Shown in pieces: positions 35,037 through 43,009 of a DNA stretch of 64,000 nt. Numbering within the stretch: position 1 is the first letter of the stretch; each line of letters starts with the position of its first letter. The notes below the pieces were generated by a model. It saw nothing but the letters and a program-made list of their open reading frames with translations, was not told where the DNA came from and searched no databases. The position numbers and the translations under genes were made by a program. Source of the DNA: JAHEKD01 sp965204695 (lineage in GTDB: Bacteria > Pseudomonadota > Gammaproteobacteria > Arenicellales > JAHEKD01); contig OZ242007.1 in NCBI GenBank assembly GCA_965204695.1, positions 3,286,001-3,350,000 on the forward strand, written 5' to 3'.

Positions 35037-36593
35037 ATGAGTGACGGGATAAGACATATTAATTGTGCATTAATCAGTGTTTCTGATAAGTCAGGTGTTG
35101 TTGAGTTCGCTAAATCTTTGGCACTAAACGACATCAAAATTCTTTCAACTGGTGGTACGGCCAAATTATTGACTGATGAAGGCATTAATGTGACTGAAGT
35201 ATCCAATTACACTGGCTTTCCTGAGATGATGGATGGTCGAGTGAAAACACTGCATCCAAAAATTCACGGCGGTATTCTGGGTCGGCGTGGTCAGGACGAA
35301 GAAGTCATGCAGGCCAATCAGATTGAAGCTATCGATCTAGTGGTGGTTAATTTGTATCCCTTTGAACAAACTATCGCCAAAGGCTGTGATTTTGACACCG
35401 CGATAGAAAACATCGATATTGGTGGTCCCACGTTGATTCGAGCTGCGGCAAAAAATCATAACGATGTAGCGGTTGTTGTCGAAGCACAAGACTACGCAAA
35501 GGTAATAAATGAATTCAATGAGCACGGCGGCACCAGTTTGGCATTACGCAAACAACTGGCAGCAAAAGTATTTGCTCATACCGCTAGATATGACGGTGCT
35601 ATATCGAATTATTTAAATACTGATGAGGCTGATTTGCCGACGATTTATAGTTCACAATACAAACAACTTATGCCCATGCGTTATGGTGAGAATCCACATC
35701 AACAGGCTGCTTTTTATCGCCAACATCAGCCGCAGGAAGGTAGTTTGGCCGCTGCTGATTTAATTCAGGGTAAAGCCTTGTCGTACAATAATGTAGCTGA
35801 TGCCGATGCGGCATTTGAATGTGTGAAAGAATTTGGGCAACCGGCCTGTGTGATCGTAAAGCATGCTAACCCATGTGGTGTGGCTATTGCTGATGACATT
35901 GGACAAGCCTATGAGTTAGCCTATCAAACGGATCCAACTTCAGCTTTTGGTGGCATCATCGCTTTTAACCGTGAACTCGATGAGCAGACTGCTAAGACAA
36001 TAATTGATCGACAGTTTGTTGAAGTCATCATTGCGCCAACGGCATCACTACAAGCACTGGAATCTCTGTTAGCAAAGCCTAACATCAGAGTGTTGTTAAC
36101 TGGAGCCTGGTCAGAACAACCTGCACAGTCATTAGACTACAAGCGGGTAAGTGGTGGTCTATTAATCCAACAACGAGATCAAGGGCAAACTAGTGAGTCA
36201 GATTTGAAACCTGCAAGCCAACGGCAACCTGAAGAACAGGAGTTACAAGACCTGTTATTTGCCTGGAAGGTGGTAAAGCATGTGAAATCCAATGCAATTG
36301 TTTATGCCAAAAATGGTCAAACAATTGGTATCGGAGCAGGCCAGATGAGTCGCATCTATTCAGCTAAAATTGCGGCTATTAAGGCATCCGATGAAGGTCT
36401 TGAAGTGGCTGGTTCAGTAATGGCATCCGATGCATTTTTTCCGTTTCGCGATGGATTGGATGCAGCTCATGAAGTCGGAATCAAAGCAGTGATCCAACCA
36501 GGTGGTTCTATGCGAGATGACGAAGTCATCGCAGCAGCGGATGAATATAACATGGCAATGGTGTTCACCGGCATGCGGCACTTTCGTCACTGA
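35037..36593 (+). CDS. purH: Bifunctional AICAR formyltransferase / IMP cyclohydrolase
   Basis: 518 residues, as expected. It performs the last two steps of de novo IMP synthesis. The N-terminal methylglyoxal-synthase-like IMP cyclohydrolase domain (about 1-195) begins ALISVSDKSGVVEFAKSL; the C-terminal AICAR transformylase domain carries SYNNVADADAAFECVKEF, KHANPCGVAIAD (with the catalytic Lys-His) and DPTSAFGGIIAFN. A GAGGTAA ribosome site precedes the ATG. purD follows after 67 bp containing a REP-like palindrome, so the pair is probably co-transcribed. Confidence 0.98.
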   Translation: MSDGIRHINCALISVSDKSGVVEFAKSLALNDIKILSTGGTAKLLTDEGINVTEVSNYTGFPEMMDGRVKTLHPKIHGGILGRRGQDEEVMQANQIEAIDLVVVNLYPFEQTIAKGCDFDTAIENIDIGGPTLIRAAAKNHNDVAVVVEAQDYAKVINEFNEHGGTSLALRKQLAAKVFAHTARYDGAISNYLNTDEADLPTIYSSQYKQLMPMRYGENPHQQAAFYRQHQPQEGSLAAADLIQGKALSYNNVADADAAFECVKEFGQPACVIVKHANPCGVAIADDIGQAYELAYQTDPTSAFGGIIAFNRELDEQTAKTIIDRQFVEVIIAPTASLQALESLLAKPNIRVLLTGAWSEQPAQSLDYKRVSGGLLIQQRDQGQTSESDLKPASQRQPEEQELQDLLFAWKVVKHVKSNAIVYAKNGQTIGIGAGQMSRIYSAKIAAIKASDEGLEVAGSVMASDAFFPFRDGLDAAHEVGIKAVIQPGGSMRDDEVIAAADEYNMAMVFTGMRHFRH

Positions 36594-36597
36594 CCTG

Positions 36598-36616
36598 TCC
36601 CGGACTTGTTCCGGGA
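36598..36616. repeat. REP-like palindrome between purH and purD
   Basis: TCCCGGA and TCCGGGA are perfect 7-bp inverted arms around CTTGT. The core GGACTTG(T/A)TCC is shared with the palindromes at 45802-45820 and 50362-50382. It could stabilise the upstream purH mRNA. Confidence 0.7.
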
Positions 36617-36660
36617 TCTCCTAAAGCAATCGGGTAATCTGATTAAAGAAGAGGAAATCC

Positions 36661-37941
36661 ATGAAAGTACTAATAATCGGTAGTGGTGGGCGCGAGCATG
36701 CCTTGGCCTGGAAAGCGGCACAATCGCCTTTAGTGAGTCAAGTCTATGTGGCTCCCGGTAATGCCGGCACAGAACTTGAACCGAATATTGAAAATATTGC
36801 CATTGGGGCTGAAGATATTGGTGCTTTACTCGAGTTTGCCAAATCAAATCAAATCAAATTGACTATCGTAGGGCCAGAAGCTCCTTTGGTTGCCGGGCTT
36901 GTCGATAAATTCAAACAAGAAAATCTGCTGTGCTTTGGGCCAGTTGCTGAGGCTGCTCAATTAGAAGGGTCTAAGGCTTTCACCAAGGATTTTCTCGCTC
37001 GACATAATATTCCTACCGCTTCTTATCAGAATTTTGAAAATATAGATGAAGCTAAAGCCTACATCGAAAAAATTGGCACACCCATAGTCATTAAAGCTGA
37101 TGGTCTGGCAGCGGGTAAAGGCGTGATTATTGCTGAAAATCAGGATCAAGCCTTTGCAGCCGTCGAAGATATGCTTGAAGGTAATCGCTTTGGAGAAGCC
37201 GGTCACCGCGTAGTGATTGAAGAATTTCTTCAAGGTGAGGAAGCCAGTTTTATTTGTATAGTCGATGGTGAAACTGTTCTGCCACTGGCAAGCTCTCAAG
37301 ACCATAAAGCTAGGGATAATGGTGATCTAGGTCCGAATACAGGAGGGATGGGCGCTTATTCACCAGCTCCAGTGGTTGATGATGAAATGCATGAACGAAT
37401 TATGCAGCAAGTGATGTTGCCTACCGTGAGAGGATTACAAAGTGATGGTATTCATTACACTGGGTTCTTATATGCGGGGGTCATGATTAACAATCAGGGT
37501 ATTCCCAAGGTGCTGGAATTTAACTGTCGCTTCGGAGACCCGGAAACGCAACCGATCATGATGCGACTTCAATCGGACTTGGTTGAATTATGCATGGCTG
37601 CTGTTAATGGCTCGTTAGCTGTAAAGTCAATCGCCTGGGATCAGCGTGCGGCTCTGGGTGTGGTTATGGCCGCAGGTGGATATCCAGACAGTTACGATAA
37701 AGGTAATATGATCAGTGGGCTGGATATTGATGACCCGGATATCAAAGTTTTTCATGCCGGTACGGCAAAAAACCATGATGATGTAGTGACTAGTGGCGGG
37801 CGTGTGCTTTGTGTTACAGCATTAGGTAATAATGTCACTCAAGCTCAACTAAAAGCCTATCAAGCCGTTGATAAAATCCATTGGGAACAAGTCTATTATC
37901 GAACTGATATTGGTTACCGGGCCGTTGAACGAGAAATTTAG
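36661..37941 (+). CDS. purD: Phosphoribosylamine-glycine ligase
   Basis: 426 residues. PurD joins glycine to phosphoribosylamine with ATP in purine synthesis. The N-terminal KVLIIGSGGREHALAWK, ATP-grasp segment VIKADGLAAGKGVIIAEN, and the DGLGPNTGGMGAYSPAP-type segment (here NGDLGPNTGGMGAYSPAPV) are all diagnostic, as is the later EFNCRFGDPETQ. A GAGGAAATCC ribosome site precedes the ATG. Its 3' end overlaps the convergent lipoprotein gene by 4 bp. Confidence 0.98.
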   Translation: MKVLIIGSGGREHALAWKAAQSPLVSQVYVAPGNAGTELEPNIENIAIGAEDIGALLEFAKSNQIKLTIVGPEAPLVAGLVDKFKQENLLCFGPVAEAAQLEGSKAFTKDFLARHNIPTASYQNFENIDEAKAYIEKIGTPIVIKADGLAAGKGVIIAENQDQAFAAVEDMLEGNRFGEAGHRVVIEEFLQGEEASFICIVDGETVLPLASSQDHKARDNGDLGPNTGGMGAYSPAPVVDDEMHERIMQQVMLPTVRGLQSDGIHYTGFLYAGVMINNQGIPKVLEFNCRFGDPETQPIMMRLQSDLVELCMAAVNGSLAVKSIAWDQRAALGVVMAAGGYPDSYDKGNMISGLDIDDPDIKVFHAGTAKNHDDVVTSGGRVLCVTALGNNVTQAQLKAYQAVDKIHWEQVYYRTDIGYRAVEREI

Positions 37942-38408
37942 TTTACTGACTGTGTTTTTAACTCGTCAGTTAAACGCTTTAACATTATTTGTAACTTATT
38001 CAATTGCTTCTTAACTAAAACTTTTTCTTCTGTAGTCAATTTCCTATAGCCCCGTGTCCAAGGCCAGCCATAGCCCCAACGAAAAGAAGTAGGCAGATAA
38101 GGTGTGCCGCCAACACGCACACCGGCTAACATAATCTCAGCAATGTGAGGTTCACCCACTTTAGCGACACATTGTTTAAGTGCTTGATCAGCATTACGCC
38201 GCTCTTCATAACCACCTCCTTGCCAATAGGCCAAATCATGGCGGATACAGCATTCAGCCCATAAGGACTGATGTTCCGGCGTACCGTCAGGAAATGCACT
38301 ACAACCATCGGTGGTAAAGGGTTTTAGATCTGTAGATTTACCGGTGCAGGAACTCAGTAATAAAATAACTACGCCGTAGATTGTATATTTCAAAGCAGTG
38401 ACTTGCAC
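37938..38408 (-). CDS. Putative lipoprotein with phospholipase A2-like motif
   Basis: 156 residues. A hydrophobic signal with lipobox LLSSC (C21) predicts a lipoprotein. The mature part has DGCSAFPDG, then CCIRHDLAYWQGG with the paired cysteines C53-C54, H57, D58 and Y61, the same pattern as the catalytic CCxxHDxxY of secreted phospholipase A2, and a further C80. Conserved hypothetical proteins of this type occur in other Gammaproteobacteria, but activity has not to my knowledge been shown for this family. The ATG overlaps the end of purK by 19 bp, so it is probably expressed from the purEK transcript. Confidence 0.68.
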   Translation of the reverse strand: MQVTALKYTIYGVVILLLSSCTGKSTDLKPFTTDGCSAFPDGTPEHQSLWAECCIRHDLAYWQGGGYEERRNADQALKQCVAKVGEPHIAEIMLAGVRVGGTPYLPTSFRWGYGWPWTRGYRKLTTEEKVLVKKQLNKLQIMLKRLTDELKTQSVN

Positions 38409-39454
38409 CAGTCAATAGCTTCATCATAATAATCATCGAGCATGGTTTTTAGTGAGTCCAGACTTAGCTTGGTTTGATCAACATCAGGTAGGCTTAAATT
38501 GATATGGCCAAGTTTGCGCATGGCTCTGACGCCTTTGCCGTACCAGTAAACTTCAGTTCCAGCAACGTTTAACCATTCATTGTTATATTGCATCCCTAAA
38601 AGATTGATCATCACGCTATTGTTTTTTACTATTGGTGTAATCAGAGGTAAATCTGAGATTGCACGCAAATGCATTTCAAATTGACTGATATTAGAACCAG
38701 CCTGAGTCCAGTGACCACTGTTATGAACGCGTGGAGCGATTTCATTGATAAATAATTCATCACCGATTTGAAAACATTCCATGGCCATCACACCAATATA
38801 ATCTAGATGATCCATCAGTTTAGTAAGCATAGGCTGGGCTTGCGGTTGCAACCTCTCAGTGGATGCTGTTGGTGCAACTGAAGCCAACAAAATACCTTGA
38901 TAATGAAGGTTGGTGGTGACCGGATAAAACACGCATTCACCGTTTGCATTGCGAGCGCCGATGATAGAGACTTCCTCGTCAAAGTTAATTTTTTCTTCGG
39001 CAATTGATTGCTCAAGCCAATCTGCTGGCAAGCTTGTATTTTCTGTTTGATCCAGCCAAAGCTGGCCCTTGCCGTCATAACCACCGCTTCGTCGTTTTAA
39101 CAAGACTTTGGTTCCCAGATTTTGGTGTAATTGTTCCGTAGTGGTGGTGCTCGCAACCATTCGCCATTTGGCATGCGGCAGTTCTAGTGAATCCAGTAAT
39201 TTTTTCTGAATAGAGCGATCAGCGAATATTTTTAAGGTTTCGCGGTTGAGGAAATTGTTGTGGGCAGAAAGGGCTTGAGTCACGGCAGTGTTTGGCCAGT
39301 GTTCAAGCTCTACTGTAATAATATCTGTATCATTAAGCTTCAGTACTTCGGTGGCATGAATATCGATGGTATTCACCTTTAAGGCTAACGGCATAGCGGC
39401 ATGCTGCATCATCGCACCCAACTGGCCAGCGCCTAAAACCCAAATATCACTCAT
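38390..39454 (-). CDS. purK: 5-(carboxyamino)imidazole ribonucleotide synthase
   Basis: 354 residues, standard PurK length. It carboxylates AIR to N5-CAIR with ATP and bicarbonate, feeding PurE. The N-terminal VLGAGQLGAMM matches the family's nucleotide-binding start; ATP-grasp features include LKRRSGGYDGKGQLW near residue 133 and the later NEIAPRVHNSGHWTQ near 235. purE is 3 bp upstream on the same strand. Confidence 0.97.
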   Translation of the reverse strand: MSDIWVLGAGQLGAMMQHAAMPLALKVNTIDIHATEVLKLNDTDIITVELEHWPNTAVTQALSAHNNFLNRETLKIFADRSIQKKLLDSLELPHAKWRMVASTTTTEQLHQNLGTKVLLKRRSGGYDGKGQLWLDQTENTSLPADWLEQSIAEEKINFDEEVSIIGARNANGECVFYPVTTNLHYQGILLASVAPTASTERLQPQAQPMLTKLMDHLDYIGVMAMECFQIGDELFINEIAPRVHNSGHWTQAGSNISQFEMHLRAISDLPLITPIVKNNSVMINLLGMQYNNEWLNVAGTEVYWYGKGVRAMRKLGHINLSLPDVDQTKLSLDSLKTMLDDYYDEAIDWCKSLL

Positions 39455-39457
39455 AGA

Positions 39458-39967
39458 TTAATTTCTTGGGTCAGGTTCGGCTAAAACCGAATCAGTTTGC
39501 TGATCACGAAATTGTTCAACTCTTTGTGCTAGTGCGGTGTCATTGTTGGCTAAAATTTGGCAGGCAAACAATCCGGCATTAAATGCACCGGATGTGCCAA
39601 TTGCCAGGGTTCCAACGGCAACTCCCTTAGGCATTTGGGCAATGGATAGCAAGCTGTCGATTCCATTCAAGGCTTTGCTTTGCACTGGTACACCTAAAAC
39701 GGGTAGTCGTGTATTAGCTGCTAACATCCCAGGCAAGTGAGCGGCGCCACCGGCACCTGCAATAATGACTTCAAAACCATTATCTACAGCTTGTTTAGCG
39801 AAGTCGGATAGTTTATCCGGAGTTCGATGAGCAGAAACGACCTCAACATGATAATCGACTTTGAGTTTATCCAGTATCTCCGCCGCCGAGACCATTGTTG
39901 GCCAGTCGCTTTTGGAACCCATCACGACAGCAACTTTGGCTGTATTTGTAGTTGTGTTAGCAGACAT
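39458..39967 (-). CDS. purE: N5-carboxyaminoimidazole ribonucleotide mutase
   Basis: 169 residues. Class I PurE converts N5-CAIR to CAIR. The segment VVMGSKSDWPTM (about residues 14-25) is the characteristic phosphate-binding start, followed by SAHRTPDKL with the catalytic-region histidine and the glycine-rich IIAGAGGAAHLPGMLAA. It is the first gene of purE-purK-lipoprotein. A short Thr/Asn-rich N-terminal extension precedes the domain. Confidence 0.98.
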   Translation of the reverse strand: MSANTTTNTAKVAVVMGSKSDWPTMVSAAEILDKLKVDYHVEVVSAHRTPDKLSDFAKQAVDNGFEVIIAGAGGAAHLPGMLAANTRLPVLGVPVQSKALNGIDSLLSIAQMPKGVAVGTLAIGTSGAFNAGLFACQILANNDTALAQRVEQFRDQQTDSVLAEPDPRN

Positions 39968-40068
39968 TTTGTCTTCCTAATCGACGATAAGTGCGAATTA
40001 TACCAATATTAGTTTAAGTACGGTCGCATGGCTTGTAGAATTGTCCCCGACTTATCAACAAGATAAAA

Positions 40069-40635
40069 ATGAAGATTCCTATTCGTCAACAATTACAAAA
40101 GGCCAGTCAAATAGTTGCTGACGGCGGTGTAATCGCTTACCCGACTGAAAGTTGCTTTGGGCTGGGCTGCTATCCAAAAAACAGCACAGCGGTTAAACGA
40201 ATTTTGCAGTTAAAGCATCGTTCAGCCAGTAAGGGCATGATTTTGATTGGCAGTGATTTTTATCATTTGCGGCCTTATATCAAGGAATTACCCGAACAAT
40301 TAATTGAAAAAATGCTCAATAGTTGGCCAGCAGCGATCACCTGGTTAGTCCCTGCGGCTCACTGGGTGCCTGATTGGTTAACGGGGGATAGTGATAAAAT
40401 TGCTATCCGTATCCCGGGTCATGCAATCGCAAGAGAATTATGCCGAATTTGTGATCATGCTTTAGTTTCAACCAGCGCTAATAAAGCCGGGCAACCAGCA
40501 TGTGTTAAGAAAAATCAAATTGAACGAATTTTTGCAACCGAAATCGATTACATCGTTGATTATCCTTGTGGCCGGTCCACACGGCCTTCAAAAATTATTG
40601 ATATTGAATCGGAAACAGTAATAAGAGCAGCCTGA
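40069..40635 (+). CDS. tsaC: Threonylcarbamoyl-AMP synthase
   Basis: 188 residues, the short TsaC form (YrdC/RimN) without the extra C-terminal domain of Sua5. It makes threonylcarbamoyl-AMP from threonine, bicarbonate and ATP for t6A modification of ANN-decoding tRNAs. The conserved GGVIAYPTESCFGLGCYP near residue 20, LKHRSASKGMILI, IRIPGH and STSANKAGQPA motifs are in the right order. hemF follows 17 bp downstream, a conserved neighbour in Gammaproteobacteria. Confidence 0.96.
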   Translation: MKIPIRQQLQKASQIVADGGVIAYPTESCFGLGCYPKNSTAVKRILQLKHRSASKGMILIGSDFYHLRPYIKELPEQLIEKMLNSWPAAITWLVPAAHWVPDWLTGDSDKIAIRIPGHAIARELCRICDHALVSTSANKAGQPACVKKNQIERIFATEIDYIVDYPCGRSTRPSKIIDIESETVIRAA

Positions 40636-40652
40636 TGGCTTTGAATTGATTA

Positions 40653-41537
40653 ATGAAAACAGAAGCAAAAAATTACCTGGTCGGCTTGCAAGATAATATT
40701 GTTACTAAAATAGGTGCCTATGAAGCACGTGCAGCTTTTCTAATTGATGAATGGAGTCATGATCAAGGAGGCGGGGGAAAATCCTGCGTTTTGGAACAAG
40801 GTGAAATTTTCGAAAAGGCCGGGGTAAACTTTTCTCATGTAAAAGGCGGATCTTTGCCTGCTTCGGCAACAGCATCCAGGCCTGAACTAAAGGGAAAAGC
40901 ATTTGAAGCAATGGGGGTTTCTTTAGTCATTCATCCTCGCAATCCGTTTGTGCCTACAACTCACATGAACGTGAGATTTTTTAATGCTGAAGATATTTGG
41001 TGGTTTGGAGGCGGGTTTGATTTAACACCTTACTATCTATTTGAAGAAGATGCTGTTCACTGGCATACAATTGCCAAGCAGGCCTGTGAATCTTTCGGTT
41101 CAGATTATTATTTAAAATTCAAAAAATGGTGTGATGAGTATTTTTATTTGAAACATAGAAATGAAACCCGAGGTGTTGGCGGATTATTTTTTGATGATTT
41201 TAATGAGCTTGGTTTTGAAAAAAGTTTCGCTTTTATGCAAAGTGTTGGTGATCATTTTTTAAAGGCCTATCTACCGATTGTCGATAAACGTAAGGACATT
41301 GAATTCAATCAACAGCAACGCGACTTTCAGGCTTATCGACGAGGTCGTTATGTTGAATTCAATTTGGTTTATGATCGTGGCACATTATTTGGCTTGCAAT
41401 CGGGAGGTCGAATTGAATCAATTTTGATGTCCATGCCGCCAGTGGCTAACTGGCGTTATGATTGGCGGCCCGAATCCGGTTCGCAAGAAGCACGATTGTA
41501 CGATTATCTTAAACCACGAGATTGGCTAAGTGAGTAA
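40653..41537 (+). CDS. hemF: Oxygen-dependent coproporphyrinogen III oxidase
   Basis: 294 residues. HemF oxidatively decarboxylates coproporphyrinogen III to protoporphyrinogen IX in haem synthesis, using O2. The conserved segments PFVPTTHMNVRFF, WWFGGGFDLTPYY, GVGGLFFDDFN and YVEFNLVYDRGTLFGLQSGG (the family signature near residue 240) are intact. Presence of the aerobic enzyme fits an oxygen-respiring organism. waaA follows after 6 bp. Confidence 0.98.
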   Translation: MKTEAKNYLVGLQDNIVTKIGAYEARAAFLIDEWSHDQGGGGKSCVLEQGEIFEKAGVNFSHVKGGSLPASATASRPELKGKAFEAMGVSLVIHPRNPFVPTTHMNVRFFNAEDIWWFGGGFDLTPYYLFEEDAVHWHTIAKQACESFGSDYYLKFKKWCDEYFYLKHRNETRGVGGLFFDDFNELGFEKSFAFMQSVGDHFLKAYLPIVDKRKDIEFNQQQRDFQAYRRGRYVEFNLVYDRGTLFGLQSGGRIESILMSMPPVANWRYDWRPESGSQEARLYDYLKPRDWLSE

Positions 41538-41543
41538 ATTAAC

Positions 41544-42806
41544 ATGCTACGTCTGGCTTATTCAGCAGTATTAATACTATTTTTGCCGGTTATTTTGCTG
41601 CGCTTATGGTGGCGGGGTAAAGCTAATCCGGCTTATCGTCAACGAGTAAAAGAACGATTGGGGTTTTATGATTTAGCACACAGCTCGAAACGACTTTGGG
41701 TACATGCAGTCTCAGTAGGTGAAGTCAATGTAGCAGTACCGTTAATTAAAAGAATCAAACAACAATGGCCGGATTATGAAATCCTTGTGACAACAACTAC
41801 ACCGACCGGTGCAGACCAAGTCACCAAATCATTGGATGGGCAGGTTATACATCGATACCTACCTTACGATATTCCTTGCTTAGTTAATCGTGCACTTAAT
41901 CAAGTTAAGCCGGATATGCTGATTGTTATGGAAACTGAAATCTGGCCCAATCTTATTCACCTCGCTAAGCAGAGAAATACTCCGGTTATTTATTTAAATA
42001 TGAGGTTGTCAAAAAAATCATTTCCTGGGTATCAAAAAATTCGTAGTTTAATTGCACCGCAGTTAACCAAGGTTAATGCAATTGCCGCGCAAACTGATGA
42101 TGACGCAAATCGCGTGATTAACCTTGGGGCTGATGCTGAAAAAGTAGAAGTGTTTGGCAGCATCAAATTTGATGTTAACTTATCTGATGGAGTGCTAGAA
42201 CGGGGACAACAGCTGAGGCGACAGCTTGGTGAGTCAAGACTGGTTTGGATTGCTGCTAGCACTCACTCAGGTGAAGACGAGCAAGTTCTATCGGCTCATA
42301 AAAACATACTTGAGCAAAACGAAAATGCACTTTTGATATTAGTGCCACGCCATCCAGAGCGATTTGAGAGTGTATTTGAACTAGCGAACAAGCAATTCAA
42401 AACCTGTAAACGAACACAGTCCTTAAGTGACGTCAGTGGCTATCAAGTTTACATAGGCGATACCATGGGTGAATTGTTTGTTCTTTATGCCGCTAGCGAT
42501 GTCTGTTTTGTAGGGGGCAGTCTGGTTCCACATGGCGGACAGAACATTCTCGAGCCTTGGCTGGCGGGCAAGCCTGTCATCGTTGGTCCACATACGTTTA
42601 ATTTCGCCAGAACAATTAAACAGGCACTACAAGCGAGTGCTTTGATACTGGTTGATTCGCAAGATCAATTAGCAGAGTCAGTTATCAAATTATCCGAATC
42701 GCGAGCAGAGCGTGATGAATTGGTTAACAATGCACAACAATTACTTGAGAAAAATAAAGGTGCCTTGGATGCATCGATGCGATTGCTGGCAAAATATTTG
42801 GGGTAA
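41544..42806 (+). CDS. waaA: 3-deoxy-D-manno-octulosonic acid transferase
   Basis: 420 residues. WaaA (KdtA) transfers Kdo from CMP-Kdo to lipid A precursor on the inner face of the cytoplasmic membrane. An N-terminal membrane anchor (about 4-24) precedes a GT-B fold; the catalytic-base glutamate lies in HAVSVGEVNVAVPL near residue 60, and the C-terminal half contains GGSLVPHGGQNILEPW near residue 330 for the nucleotide-sugar site. It ends the tsaC-hemF-waaA run. Confidence 0.96.
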   Translation: MLRLAYSAVLILFLPVILLRLWWRGKANPAYRQRVKERLGFYDLAHSSKRLWVHAVSVGEVNVAVPLIKRIKQQWPDYEILVTTTTPTGADQVTKSLDGQVIHRYLPYDIPCLVNRALNQVKPDMLIVMETEIWPNLIHLAKQRNTPVIYLNMRLSKKSFPGYQKIRSLIAPQLTKVNAIAAQTDDDANRVINLGADAEKVEVFGSIKFDVNLSDGVLERGQQLRRQLGESRLVWIAASTHSGEDEQVLSAHKNILEQNENALLILVPRHPERFESVFELANKQFKTCKRTQSLSDVSGYQVYIGDTMGELFVLYAASDVCFVGGSLVPHGGQNILEPWLAGKPVIVGPHTFNFARTIKQALQASALILVDSQDQLAESVIKLSESRAERDELVNNAQQLLEKNKGALDASMRLLAKYLG

Positions 42807-43009
42807 CACCCCTGCCTATAGGAAACTCCTCAGTTACTCTAAGAATAACCAGACAACATCGTCACAAGTTAGTCTGATTCCTGACTAGTCCAAAGCTTTG
42901 AGTTAGCAATTGATTGTCATATCATTGAACTAATGGAAGTTTTATGCTAAAAATCATATTCATGACAAAATTTTAATATTTTTATTTATTATTGTAGTGG
43001 GGTAAAAAC

